A model generated the notes under the pieces. The model was not told the origin of the DNA, did no database searches, and saw nothing but the letters and a program-made list of their open reading frames with translations. Below, piece by piece: positions 47,101 to 58,430 of a stretch of DNA of 64,000 nucleotides. The number at the start of each line of letters is the position of its first letter. Within the stretch, counting starts at the first letter, position 1. The DNA comes from Perca fluviatilis (Eukaryota; Chordata; Actinopteri; Perciformes; Percidae): contig NC_053116.1 of NCBI RefSeq assembly GCF_010015445.1, forward strand, positions 33,724,785-33,788,784, in the 5' to 3' direction. The position numbers and the translations under genes were made by a program.

Positions 47101-48132
47101 TTTGATAGCTATAGTGCGTAGTTTCTGTCTCCCCCATGAGGAATTCTAAGTAATGACAACAAAACTGTCAAGAGTGTCCACGTGATCAGCAGCAGTGGCA
47201 GCAAAAACTGTCCTGTCCTGTTAGTAGTGTCCTGAGGAGTGTCCAGTTCAGTTTACAGGAGAGTCAGACACTGTCCTGTACACTCATGGAAGTCACAGGA
47301 CAGTGTCTGACTGTCCCGGGACACTCCTCAGGACACTATTAACAGGACAGGACAGTTTTTGCTGCCACTGCTTCTCCACATGATACAATCCTTCTGTGAG
47401 CGCGCACCACGCCTCCTCCACGCTGTTGCTTGTAACCAAGAATAAAAAAACATGATGGACTCTTCAGAAGAGGTGATTATCTTCACTCAAGCTTCTGCAC
47501 GGGAAAGTCACCGAATGACAAAATCTTCTGAGCACAGCCATATTGAGAAATACAGAGAGAGTTGTGTGGAGCTGGTAGTCTAAATTAGCTTTGTAGCAAC
47601 TCATTTGGCAATGGCTTGAATGTAACGGACATTCATTAATATAAAAAAGTTAAGCACTAGAGCTTTAACACACACAATTTTGAATGCAAAACGTTTAATA
47701 CACTCCACTACTGGAGGTTTCACTTATTTTTTTGGTCAATCTTTATTTCTATCCACCAGCGTCCTTTTTTTTAATCTTCCATTTATTTCAATTTTCTTTG
47801 TGTTACTTTCTATTCCCTGTCTTATTTTTGGGAGATTTCTCATCATTTCTCATTTTCAGCTCTTTTCTCCTGCTGTTTCTCACGGTCTCTCTCTTCTGTC
47901 CCTTTCAACCAGAACCCATTCCTGATCCTGGTGGTCCTGCTGATCTCCAGTGGTCTGTTTATGTTTACATTTGAGTCAACCCAGTTCAACCTGGAGGGCT
48001 TCACCATGGTGCTGCTGGCGTCCTTCCTAGGCGGGATCCGCTGGACCCTCACTCAGGTCCTCATGCAGAAAGCAGAGCTTGGTCAGTGTTGAGTTACTGA
48101 ATATGTATTCAAATTACTTTTATTTCACTTAT

Positions 48133-48183
<51 letters not shown>

Positions 48184-51100
48184 AATGTCCTGATTGGTGG
48201 AACCTTGAATATTTGCACCAGATTTTGATTACTTGTATCAGTGAGTGTTTAGTACGTTTTCATAGTTGTGTCATAATATATGTCATATCTTTGCTGCAAA
48301 ACAAATCTTTTAGTCTTAGAATATAACCCCTATCATGAGTAATCGCTACATTGAATAGTCATGTTGACCTTGTGTTTATTTATGTTTTAGTATAACTGTG
48401 AGGAATTGATTTTATTTTTTTTTTCTTCTTTTTTTTTAATTGGAAACTTTCTCCACTTCCCTCCAGGCCTTCAGAACCCAATAGACACTATGTACCACCT
48501 ACAACCTCTCATGTTCCTTGGCCTCTTCCCCCTCTTCCTGTATAATGAAGGTGAGTATAGTCTTAAAGGGGTGATAGAATGCAAAACCGATTTTACCCTG
48601 TCATAGTTGAATAACGACAGTTCGGTGGGTAAATAGGACATACATAGAAGCTCAAAATCCCATTGACACCCCTTTACTATGAAAATCTCATATTTTGAAA
48701 CTGCCGTTGAAAACGGGCGAATCCCAACAAAGCTGGAAGTTGACGTCAACCTCCCAAAAACCGGAACCTTTGTCAGCCCATGGGTGTATTAAGAGAACGG
48801 TCACGCCCCAACATTTACATAGGCTACACAACTGACCTGAGATCAGGTAGTTTTCTGAATCTAGCTAGGTCACGCAGATCTCTGCTATTCCATTACAAAA
48901 TTCACTTCTGAAACTTTTTTATGCGAGAAATCAACCATATAAAGCTCAAATATGGGCCGCTTTACGAAAATGGATGGCTAATTGCAAATCTTCTCTGACT
49001 GTGTGTCGGAGTTTAGTGCCGGTGTTGGTGCTGCCTGGGTTGCTACATCGCCGCCCTGACCGCAGTGTCAGCGAGCTTGTTACGCCCGCAATCTTTTACC
49101 GCAGCCCGCAGGTTCCAGTAAATCTTATAATGGGTATGTGTGTTGAGTTATTTAAACAAACAATCGGGGAAATAAACGCCTCTTGTCCGCGAGTCTCATT
49201 GATAGAGCCACGGTGAGATGGAGTCCATCAATGAGAGCTAGCTAGCCTCCTCCTAACTCTGACATTCACAAAAATCAATCGGACAAGTGTTAGCTAAGCT
49301 TTGTAAGACCTTAAGGAACCTGTAATATTCATGCCGTGACGAAATTCAAACTGTAAATATAATTTAGTTATGGCGACAGTGTAGCTAGCTAGCTGAGGTA
49401 TTTCCCCATTGTAATGAATGGGACATTTAGCAAGCAGCTGCTCGTCCTACAAAGACGCCTCGCGTCCGTAAAAATGCCTTAAAATCAAATCGGACACGGT
49501 TAGCTTTATAAGACATTGGGGAATGATGTTATATAAGTGGCGTGACGAAATTCAAACCGTAAATATATTAGAGTTATGCCGGCGGCGCTGGAGCCCCGTA
49601 TGCAGTATCCACAAAGGGTGACTTTGCCCTGGGTATGGAGCCCAGCGGCTGCCGCTTTCGTCCAGACTGTGTGGAGCTACTAAAGTCCGACACGTCTTAC
49701 CAAATTTGCAATTAGCCATCAATTTTTGTAAAACGGCCCATATTTCAGCTTTATATAGTTGATTTCCGGCTTAAAAAGTCTCAGAAGTGAATTTGGTAAT
49801 GAAACATTGCAGTGTCTGGAATATGAGATTCTGTCGCTTCTCTAATGTATGTGTATTGGGGATTCGGCTCAACCAATCAGCGCCGGCTCTAATGTCTGCG
49901 TGCGGCAAGTCGCTCAACCAATCAGCGCCCAGCTCATCTAAATATTCATGACCATACCATATTTGGAAGAAAAGCTCTTGTTACAAATAGGGCCAAAACA
50001 CAGGGATGCATAAGGGCCAGTAAAATATTAACCAGGCCATTTTCAGCCCAACCAATGTTACATACCCCATTAGGAGACCATAAGGAACAGTGTGAAATAC
50101 CCTATATAATCATTCTATCACCCCTTTAAACTGTGGTTTGACCTCCTCACTCTCTCTCATAACTTGTCACTGCAGTAAACAAAACTCTATAGCCCTAATT
50201 ATGTTATATTAGGTTATTTTCAATGAAAGATGTCATAGACCCCTCTGTACAGACCAAAGGTAATTTTCCTCATTGAACTGATTAATTGTCAACATAATGG
50301 CCCAATCCCAAAGTTAGCCCTGAGGACTAAGGACTAAAGACTCACAGACTTAATTGATCTCAGGTACTAAGTGAGGCCACATGGGCTCAGATAGGTAGAA
50401 ATGGGATTGGGACAGCACTTCACGAGATCACATGTTAACTTGGCGACGTTTAATAACAAAGATGTTGCTGACACTTGCCGGTTTGGGAATTTTCATTTTA
50501 AGTTTGTTGCTTTCCACACGGCCAAGGCCCAGGAGACGGCTACGTGACCCAACATTATTACAAGCTGGAAAACAGGTCGGTCTGTTCCGTGGTCGTGAGG
50601 CGTGCTGTTGTTTACCTTTTGTAATTTCCGGATTTCCCTATGGTCTCCGCGGTAAACGTCACAATGCTTTGAACTGTGGGTAATTACCTTTGGTGAAGTC
50701 TGCATCGATGCAGACTCACGGAAAGGGCTCGGTAAGTGTGTACTCAAACCCTCACGCCCTTTGAAATTCGACATTGGGACAACCCTAAGCCCTTACGAAT
50801 TTCGCGAGAACGCGCACCAAAGTCTGTCAGTCTGTGAGTCCGGACTTTGGGATTGGGCCAGAGTCTGTCCCAATATCCACACCTGCGTTATTTGCAAAAA
50901 GTAAAGGATAACGAAAACTCTTTCCACTCAGATTTGTTTTCTTCTCCCGTTTATAAGTAATCCCTTGCTGTTTCAAACAGTGCTAGCAGTGTCATTTAAA
51001 CAACAAGTGCTGTACCTTTCTTTGGGAAAGCCTTTTTTTTAATATAAGTGCTACAATTAATTGGACTTGGAAATCCTGGAATATGAAACAACAATAACCG

Positions 51101-53609
51101 ATGACATGTAATCAACCCATGGAAACATCATTGTAGATTCTCCTCTCTGTCTTGTTTCCAGGGCTAAGCCTCAGTACCTCAGAAAAGCTATTCCGGGTGA
51201 CTGAGCTGTCGCCTCTCTTGTATTCAGTCTTCACACTGAGTATAGGCGGCTCACTGGCCTTTGGTTTAGGCTTCTCAGAGTTCCTGCTCGTCTCCCGAAC
51301 CTCCAGCCTCACGTTATCCATATCGGGGATCTTTAAGGTACTATAATTCTGTAATTGTGTGTAGTATGACTTTCTTTTTGAATCAGCCATTCATTCATTG
51401 GTGCTTATGAGGAGGCTACTAAGCCAATACACACATTTTAAGCTCTAAGATTCTGGGTCAACTTTGATCTAATTGTGCATGCTTTAACCCTTGTGTTGTC
51501 TTCCTGGCAACCATGCAACTTATTATTTTTTTTTTTATTAATTTTTTTATTCAATGTTTTGGTCGTCTTTTTCGACACTTTTGTCGCTTTTCCCAATGTT
51601 TTTGAAGCCTTTTACACCGTTTTTGTCACTTTTTCCAGCTGTTCTTTTATCGATTTAGAATTTTTTTTTTTTCAAATGATATAAAACCAGGCCAGCAGTT
51701 TCATTTAATGAAACGCCCAAATTCAATGAAAGTAGTGAATGATCATTTATTTTACTTGTGAAGAGTGTTGCATGGAACCATCCACATCATTTTTTTGACA
51801 ATTTGGTTGTAAGAAACCCAAAATTTCTGGTATAGAGACGTTTTGAAAATGGGTCAAATTTGACCCAAGGACAACCGGAGGGTTAACAGGTTAGTAGCTC
51901 TGCTGTTGCCTCCATTTTTCATTTCCATAACCAACCACCTTTGTTTTCTGCTGCATAAAGAGCATTACATCTTTGTAGAGCCTAGTTTGGCTGCAGTGTT
52001 CCAGTCTTGTTCAGACTAGTCTATATCCACGACGTTCCACTTCCGGGATGGCTCCATTGGCGTCGGATATTCCGCCGGATTTCACACTTTTCAGCCTGAT
52101 GTTTAGGGGTGGGGGAAAAATCGATACAGCATAGTATCGCAATATTTTATCAATACACAGACGCCAAGTATCGATCTTTTATTATAGGTGTGTTGGTCAG
52201 TTTGTCTGCTTGACAATCCCATTTTGCAGCAATAAAATTGAAGTGAGATGAACAAACAGAGAAATGTATCTTTTTAGATAAAACAGATGTTGACAAAGTT
52301 TTCTTTTGGGGACATAATTTGAAATTGGGAAAGATTTGAAGTTGGAAAAAAGGTAATAAATTGCAATATATGAATATTGCAATATCTTCAAAATCACAAT
52401 AATATTGTATCGTTATGATATCTTATCGTAAGGCCTCTGGTGATTCCCACCCCTACCGGATGTCCGCTCCTTCCGTTTTGTTTGTGTTGGAGTTTTAAAC
52501 TCCGGTGGATTTATGAGGACTATGGTTAACTGCTCCTCAGATCTCTGCAGGGTAAATCCAGACCGCTAGCTAGACTATCTGTCCAATCTGAGTTTTCTGT
52601 TTGCACGACTAAAACAACCTTTGAACGTACATATGTTCCACCAACATAAGTTCCTTCCTGAGGCTATTTTGCAGATTTTGCATATTCCCAGTGCTTGGCG
52701 CCACCCAAGACTATTGTGATTGGCTTAAAGAAATGCCAATGAACCAGAGCATGTTTTTCTCCCGTCCCGGAATTCTATGTGGACTAGCCAGACCCTCCTG
52801 AACAGCGCTGTGGAGGAAGATCTGCTAAAGCGAGACTATGTTCAGACCTATCTAATACGTCCTTTTTTAATTCCATTTATCGTTTTGTTTTCCTGTAGGA
52901 GGTGTGTACTCTGCTTTTGGCAGCAGCTCTGATGGGAGACAAAATGGGCATGCTTAATTGGCTGGGATTTGCCATTTGTCTGTGTGGCATTTCATTGCAT
53001 GTGGGACTGAAGACATATTATTCCAAAAGTAAGTGTTATTGTTCATAATACTTTTAAAAATCACATCGGCAATAACCTATCAAGAGTCAATCAAATAAAT
53101 ATAACAAAAAACAAGTATAACAATGTGGTTTTTCCATAAACCAATATATTCTTTCTCCCTCGAAAAAAATCCAGAATCGAATGTGCGAAAACATTATTTG
53201 CTGTTTCCACATTACACTTGTGTAGGTTACATACTGCAGCGTGATTGGCTTCCAAACTAGTTGTGATCCTGCTTGTATGTACACACGTTAAAATTAGATT
53301 GAGGTGAACGGAGAAACTTTTTCTCTTCAGCCGATGAATATTAGTCTATTGTCAAACTCTGCACATACGTCAAGTAACGATAAGCTAAAATGTTCAGTGG
53401 ATGGGCACTTAGAGAAGAGAGGATAATGTTGACAATGTCTATTTTCTTTGTGATATTTTCCATCAGATAAGGGACCATCTTTAAGGAAGCTGAACAGTAA
53501 GAGCCCAGAGCTTGAGTTGCCATTACTGCGGCAGAAGGAAGACGAAAGAGACGATTGGCCTGCTGAATACAATGACGAAGATGAGGAACAAGAAATCCCT
53601 CTTCACTGA
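41180..53609 (+). CDS. slc35c2: Solute carrier family 35 member C2
   Basis: A Golgi/ER multi-pass protein of the nucleotide-sugar transporter family, linked in mammals to Notch fucosylation. Nine coding exons join in frame: 41180-41290, 41546-41696, 41950-42013, 42154-42226, 47913-48081, 48467-48550, 51162-51337, 52899-53028 and 53467-53609 (1101 nt, 366 aa; human is about 365). Recognisable segments are [124 protein letters not shown] and [19 protein letters not shown], in family order, with about ten predicted membrane helices. The C-terminal tail is acidic ([14 protein letters not shown]). Intron 4 (5.7 kb), intron 6 (2.6 kb) and intron 7 (1.6 kb) are filled with mobile elements. A possible poly(A) signal is at 55405-55410, implying a long 3' UTR. 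Confidence 0.96.
42390..43031. mobile_element. Degenerate hAT-like element in slc35c2 intron 4
   Basis: Bases 42395-42570 and 42890-43031 contain inverted copies of strings such as TACTTGAGTA, ACTTAAGTA and AAGTACTC. The right end reads inward CAGTGTTGTAATGTAAC, a terminus like that of the MITE at 4824-5171. Target duplications are not clear. Confidence 0.5.
43360..45600. repeat. Complex repeat block, unit A (slc35c2 intron 4)
   Basis: First of two adjacent copies of a composite repeat. Landmarks shared with unit B (45600-47660) are ATTTAGCAATGATGAACTCC-like sequence at 43381 (45619 in B), a segment with GATTGCACTCACCATGGC (43988 and 45803), a segment with TTTTGCCATTGGGCAAATAC (44147 and 45980) and a segment with CTGCCACTGCTTCTCCACAT. 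The last is itself duplicated within this unit (about 44575-44935 and 44975-45335). Not a recognised named element. Confidence 0.7.
45600..47660. repeat. Complex repeat block, unit B (slc35c2 intron 4)
   Basis: Second copy of the composite repeat in direct orientation. It contains an internal partial re-duplication (46147 onwards repeats the GGGCTAATGGATCGAACAAA segment), a TTAA MITE (46235-46711) and a short inverted repeat (about 47189-47253 against 47326-47375). Its minus strand keeps a 75-codon open frame (46910-47137) that differs at only four residues from the one in unit A (44314-44541). Confidence 0.7.
46235..46711. mobile_element. TTAA-flanked MITE with visible empty site
   Basis: A 477-bp element between TTAA at 46231-46234 and 46712-46715. 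Ends are AGTGTAACTCTCGCC on the left and AGCGTAACTTTCTCC reading inward from the right, both followed by AAAATGCAACCTA. In unit A the same place is uninterrupted (GTTGTAATTTAAATATG, about 44099-44115), which is the empty target with one TTAA. Confidence 0.9.
48136..48179. repeat. (CT)n microsatellite
   Basis: About 21 CT units in slc35c2 intron 5. Confidence 0.9.
48567..50125. mobile_element. TTAA-flanked nonautonomous element with inverted and tandem internal repeats
   Basis: A 1.56-kb element in slc35c2 intron 6. TTAA lies at 48563-48566 and 50126-50129; inverted ends are AGGGGTGATAGAAT on both sides. A second inverted pair lies inside: about 48894-48990 (GGGCCGCTTTACGAAAATGG) against about 49708-49800. 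Between them a segment with CGTGACGAAATTCAAAC occurs twice, about 210 bp apart (near 49337 and 49541). No transposase frame is seen. Confidence 0.85.
50299..50859. mobile_element. TIR element with perfect 16-bp inverted termini
   Basis: The left end GGCCCAATCCCAAAGT (50299-50314) is exactly complementary to the right end (50844-50859). The subterminal ACTCACAGACT string recurs inverted near 50830. I could not define a target duplication. 561 bp, noncoding, in slc35c2 intron 6. Confidence 0.65.
51488..51882. mobile_element. TTAA-flanked MITE in slc35c2 intron 7
   Basis: A 395-bp element between TTAA at 51484-51487 and 51883-51886. The left end is CCCTTGTGTTGTC; the right end reads inward CCCTCCGGTTGTCCTTGGGT. 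This terminus is frequent in fish genomes. A T-rich core (51520-51680) has no coding value. Confidence 0.8.
52020..52797. repeat. Dispersed repeat, copy in slc35c2 intron 7, split by a hAT MITE
   Basis: Bases 52480-52795 match 29030-29340 in tnnc2.1. The flanking 52020-52102 seems to belong to the same repeat, since it ends CCTGATGT and the sequence resumes with CCGGATGT after the nested MITE. Confidence 0.65.
52104..52455. mobile_element. hAT-like MITE nested in a dispersed repeat
   Basis: About 352 bp with inverted ends TAGGGGTGGG and CCCACCCCTA, and inner strings ATCGATAC and GTATCGTTATG. Flanks CCTGATGT (52095-52102) and CCGGATGT (52456-52463) make an imperfect 8-bp target duplication. 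Noncoding. Confidence 0.7.
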
Positions 53610-55756
53610 CATCACAGGATACGGGCCACTGAAGTCTAGATTATCGTCAAACTACTGATTCCTTTACAACGGTTCCATTAGATGGTTTGAACAGTGACGT
53701 CAAAGCTTTAGAGCGCCCAAAATCTGTTAGGTTTGGGACACCCTGCCACAAAAAGAGAACCCGACGAGCCGGATGGTTTGTTACACAGGACCATCTGAGA
53801 TGCCGTTATTGAAAACTGTTAAACTGTGGAAAAGGACTGGCACGTTCAAACAATACCTGGCAGGTGATTGGATGAGCCATCTGTCTAACGCGTCCGCCAT
53901 TGTTGTTTTGAACGAACCGTCGCACACACGTAAACCACGGCCGTAGCTGTCAGTAGCGGGCGCTGATTGGTGCGGTTCACAGCTGTTCGGACCCAAACGC
54001 TTTTACTTGAAGCCTGACAAGATGGATTTTTGTCTGATACGTGATCCTGCGATTTTCGCATGATCTTGTGATATGGCGAGAATCCAGCTTGCCGTGCAAG
54101 GGAAACAAAAAGAGGGAGTAGCCTCTTCAGCTTTTTTCTTCCACCGATCATGTCTTCAGGCCACAGCCTCATTATGTAGCTGTACATTAACTGTGGACTT
54201 GACACAAGTTATGATCGTTTGCCTTCGGGAAGCTTAAAAAATGTAGCTAATACATCTAAGTGTCAACAAAGTATGATGTATGATGAGAGAGAGGGTGTGA
54301 AAGGGATACTTTGACATTGTAATGGGTAATTTTTCTTTGCTAGATACTTGTCAAACAGTGGGAATATCTTCCTACTTTGTATACCTATATACAGTACAGT
54401 ACATATGCATTATGTTAATTGGCACTGGTGACTACAGAATAAGCTGTTAGGATTCTAAAGGACAAATGTAGAAACTGTTAAATAAGCTTACAAGAGTGGT
54501 TTAGAAAAAAATTACTATAATTGAAAGTGTCCTGGTATCCCTGTAATGCAGAGTGGGATGAGTGGTAACCCAATTTCAGATTACATAATTTCTTTCTCTT
54601 AAGAATGTAGCCTGACATCCTTAAGTTTTTTTTTTTTTTAAACTGGATTAATAGTAGATTTGTCATTTAGTTACTCAGTTTCCCTTTTTTGCAGATGGCT
54701 TTACTGCGCTTCTTTTGTAAGCTAAATTTACAAAGCTAACAATACAATTTAATACAGATAGATCAATGAGGTCTGTCAGGCAGCGTTTTCTATCAACATT
54801 ATTATACATTTTTCTTAATTAATTGAATAATTGTTTGGTATAAAAAAATTTAAATTGACTTCAGTTTGCATGTTTTGACCAACCAGCAGTCTAAAACCCA
54901 AAGATATTCAGGTACTATCACATAAGACAAAGAATGTAGCAAACCCTCACATTCAAGAAGCAAATAAAAAAAAAAGGCCTTTCTGCTTAAGAAATCACTT
55001 AAATCATAAATCGATTATCAAATCAGTTGCCGATTAATTTTAAAGTCCAAAGTGTTAATTAGTGCCAGGTTTGGTGCCAGAAAGGCTCTTTGAGCATCAT
55101 GATATGGTGTATGTCTTGATATTTGGACAATTAAAATTCAAGTAATGAGGTACAAGGTTGGAGACTATTGAATCTAAATGTAACGTTCTCCAGCCATTCT
55201 TGTCATTATTTGAAGAGATGTGTAATGGCTGTACCTTAATGTGCCTTGTTAATGTCACAGCAGTCAAGAAGACTACTTTTGAAGAGCTATTTTTCAAAAT
55301 CTAAAATTTAATCTGTGATTATTTAGCTGTACTTGAGATTAAAAGAAGTACACTTTTTTTGACAGTGTTTCTGTAAAACGCAGCATTGTGGCAATACGTT
55401 AAGAAATAAAGTGAAAGTGAAAAAGAGTTTATTTTTTATTTATTTCTTAAAGTCCTGTCTAATTTCAGAATAAATCTGGGATAACTAATGTGTGTAGCAC
55501 ACTTTAAAATGTCTGATTTACAGGTGGTATCTATGCTTAGGTTAGACAGCATGCTTCTGCTCACTGCAGTGAAGTTACAAAAATCACTTCTTTACCAACC
55601 CTGCATCTGGATTCATGTAGTTTAGCCTCAGAGTACGTGACCGTGAGCTGTTTGGAAATATTTTAAGCACACACTGATGCAGTCTTCATGGAAAAAATAC
55701 TGTAAGTGCCTGAGAAGATAGACCAGTGTTCTCTGCAAGCTATTCACTCATCCACT
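53610..55756. other. slc35c2 3' UTR and spacer
   Basis: No second gene is seen. The AATAAA at 55405-55410 is the best poly(A) signal for slc35c2, about 1.8 kb after its stop, but other A/T-rich hexamers upstream could serve. Confidence 0.45.
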
Positions 55757-55764
55757 GATGGAGT

Positions 55765-56589
55765 TAGGACTGCAACTAACGATTACTTTCATTATCGATT
55801 AATCTGTCGATCATTTTCTCGAATAATCGATTCGGTTTTTTTGGTCTAAAAGATGTCTGAAAATTGTGAAAAATGTTGATCAGTGTTTTCCAAAGCCCAA
55901 GATGACGTCTTCAAATTTCTTGTTTTGTCCACAATTCAAAAATATTCTATTTAGCCTACTTATAGAGGAGTGAAGAAACTTTTCACATTTAAGAAGCTGG
56001 AATCAGATCATGTTTGACTTTTTTTATTGTTTTATTTATTTTCATGACTATTTACATTGTAGATTCTCACTAAAGGCATCAAAACTATGAATGAACACAT
56101 ATGGAATTATGTACTTAACAAAAAAGTGTGAAATAACTGAAAACATGTCTTATATTTTAGATTCTTCAAAGTAGCCACCCTTTGCTTTTTTTTTATTAAT
56201 AAGGGAAAAACTTCCACTAATTAACCCTGACAAAGCACACCTGTGAAGTGAAAACCATTTCAGGTGACTACCTCATGAAGCTCATTGAGAGAACACCAAG
56301 GGTTTGCAGAGTTATCAAAAAAAACAAAGGGTGGCTACTTTGAGGAATCTAAAATATAAGACATGTTTTCAGTTATTTCACACTTTTTTGTTAAGTACAT
56401 AATTCCATATGTGTTCATTCATAGTTTTGATGCCTTCAGTGAGAATCTACAATGTAAATAGTCATGAAAATAAAGGAAATGCATTGAATGAGAAGGTGTG
56501 TCCAAACTTTTGGCCTGTACTGTATATATAATCAAAATAGCCGATTAATTTAACAGTTGACAACTAATCGATTCATATTTGCGGCTCTA
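55765..56589. mobile_element. hAT-like element with perfect TSD, carrying a nested Tc1-type foldback
   Basis: GATGGAGT flanks both sides (55757-55764 and 56590-56597). Left end TAGGACTGCAACTAACGATT; right end reads inward TAGAGCCGCAAATATGAATC. The interior holds a foldback element (56035-56525). Confidence 0.8.
56035..56525. mobile_element. Tc1/mariner-type foldback MITE, left end truncated
   Basis: Two arms of about 140 bp are near-perfect inverted copies. The left arm runs from TTTTCATGACTATTTACATT to CAAAGTAGCCACCCTTTG (56037-56186). The right arm runs from the complement GGGTGGCTACTTTG (56329) to about 56470. The right end continues to GGCCTGTACTGTATA, the usual outer terminus; the equivalent outer 50 bases are missing on the left. 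Confidence 0.85.
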
Positions 56590-56839
56590 GATGGAGTGCA
56601 ATATGGTCACTAAAATTAATCTCTACAGAAATACTTTGACATTCCCATACTATTTCACACATACTGTAGCAGAAGTATGCTATTGACAGGTGACGCAGAA
56701 TATATTCTGTAAATGGCACGGGGCGGCCACAGGTTCCAAAGAGGGAGTTATGGCAGTACTTTGTATCAGGGTTGCCTTGTTTGCTCTGTAGAGGGTTTAG
56801 CCTTGTAGTGCCACGCCCATACAGGCCCATGCTGGAGCA

Positions 56840-57006
56840 GCAGGAGGGTCCTGCTACTCGGATTTCACCCGGAGGAGTTCAGATTCAACCTGATGTAGGT
56901 TAGCTGGCTTCACAGTTTAGCGGAACTGGCACTTGTTGACATCCCACCTCTGGAATGCTGTGTGAAGTCTCTCTAAAGGAATAACGTGGACTCACCGAAC
57001 CGCCAG
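56840..57006 (+). other. Possible 5' noncoding exon of an unidentified gene
   Basis: The sequence ending ACCGAACCGCCAG at 57006 is followed by a strong donor, GTAAGA. The preceding 150 bases are less A/T rich than their surroundings and hold no long frame. It could be the leader exon of the gene whose signal-peptide exon may lie at 61835-61970. Start and link are inference. Confidence 0.25.
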
Positions 57007-57925
57007 GTAAGACCTCACCTGGCTGGAGAGGACCACAGAGAAGACGAGGAAAATGTGTTGTGTCACAGTTTATGTTGTTGGTCCTGTCTGTCCAACAGAA
57101 GTCCTGTTCTTAGATAAACGAGTGAAATAGCTAACGCTTGGTTGAAAGTCTAGTTGCCATCTATTGTTCGAAACTATTGTAAAATAGCCTAGCTGAGGAT
57201 GGGGACACAGTTCATTTGCTACCTCGTTGCGAAATAGATACACATTAAAAATAATTGTCATTATCGAAACTTAAAATCTCTTGCATATTGCGCATTGCAG
57301 TTAACTTTAAGCAACAAGCTAATGTACGCACTTATTAAATAACAGCGTTAGCGTCAATTATTAAGCGGCTAATTGCTCACTTCGCTGCAAAACCAAAAAT
57401 CACTTTAATACTACAATACTACTTAATTATTTTAGTACTGTACTCTAGGCTGTATAGTCGTTTTGAAGTCAGCTGAAGCCTCTTTATATAAATGTAATGA
57501 GGACATGCTGTTATCAACTGTAGGCCTATTTACCACACACAACACCCCTGACCATCAGCATATAGCATTGAGGTCAAAACTTAATCAGATTTCTAAAGTC
57601 AAGTGTTGCACATTTCTATTCTATCCCTTCATCAGTAGGCCACCTGGGTACTTGGAAGGTTCACTGGAGTTCAAGCTATTTTGTGGTAATGTCATTTTTT
57701 TTTCTTCCAGGGCAGCGAAGGCATCAATAAATAAATGATGACATTGAGACTATTTAAATCCACAGTAAGGGAAATCAAACTAACATCAGTGTTAAATTTG
57801 GTCATTACATCTTTCACATTGGATATGGTAATTCCATATACAGATTCACAAATGTTAGAAATAAAAGTGCAATACTAAAGGTTTTTTTTCCCAATGCATA
57901 GAGTCTTTTCAAACAAACTTAAATT

Positions 57926-58430
57926 TTTTGCCGACATAATGGCCCATTACTGTATTGTTCCATCAAAGTGAACTGTGGACCAAATGTCTACAGCTATACC
58001 CTAAAATGAAGTGTGGTTGTCCTGATTTTTATTGCTTATGTAACCTAATTGCATGCACCCAGTAATTGTAATGGGGGGGAAAAGAGGAGACTACAATCCT
58101 CTCAGCAAGGAGATCCACTAGCATTACATAATAATACCAATATTTTCCTCTTTGTCTGACAGACAGAGAAATAGGTACACACTCCATTTTGGCCAACATA
58201 ATGGCCCATTACTTTATTGTTCAAAGTAAACTGTGGTCTTAATGTCAACAGCGTATACTCCAAAATAAATTACTGTTGTCCTGATTTTTATTGCGTATGT
58301 AACTTAATTGCATGCACTCAGAAATAGAAAAGGGGGGAAAGAGGATAATCTACAATCCTCTCGACAAGTAGATTCACTGGCATTATATAACAATACCCAT
58401 CTTTTCCTCTCTGTCTGACAGGCAGGCCAA
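57926..58430. repeat. Tandem duplication, unit about 260 bp, two copies
   Basis: Copy 1 is about 57932-58190 and copy 2 about 58191-58430. Shared strings include CATAATGGCCCATTACT, TTGTCCTGATTTTTATTGC, CTACAATCCTCTC and TTTTCCTCT(T/C)TGTCTGACAG. The copies have diverged by scattered substitutions and small indels, so the duplication is not recent. Confidence 0.8.
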
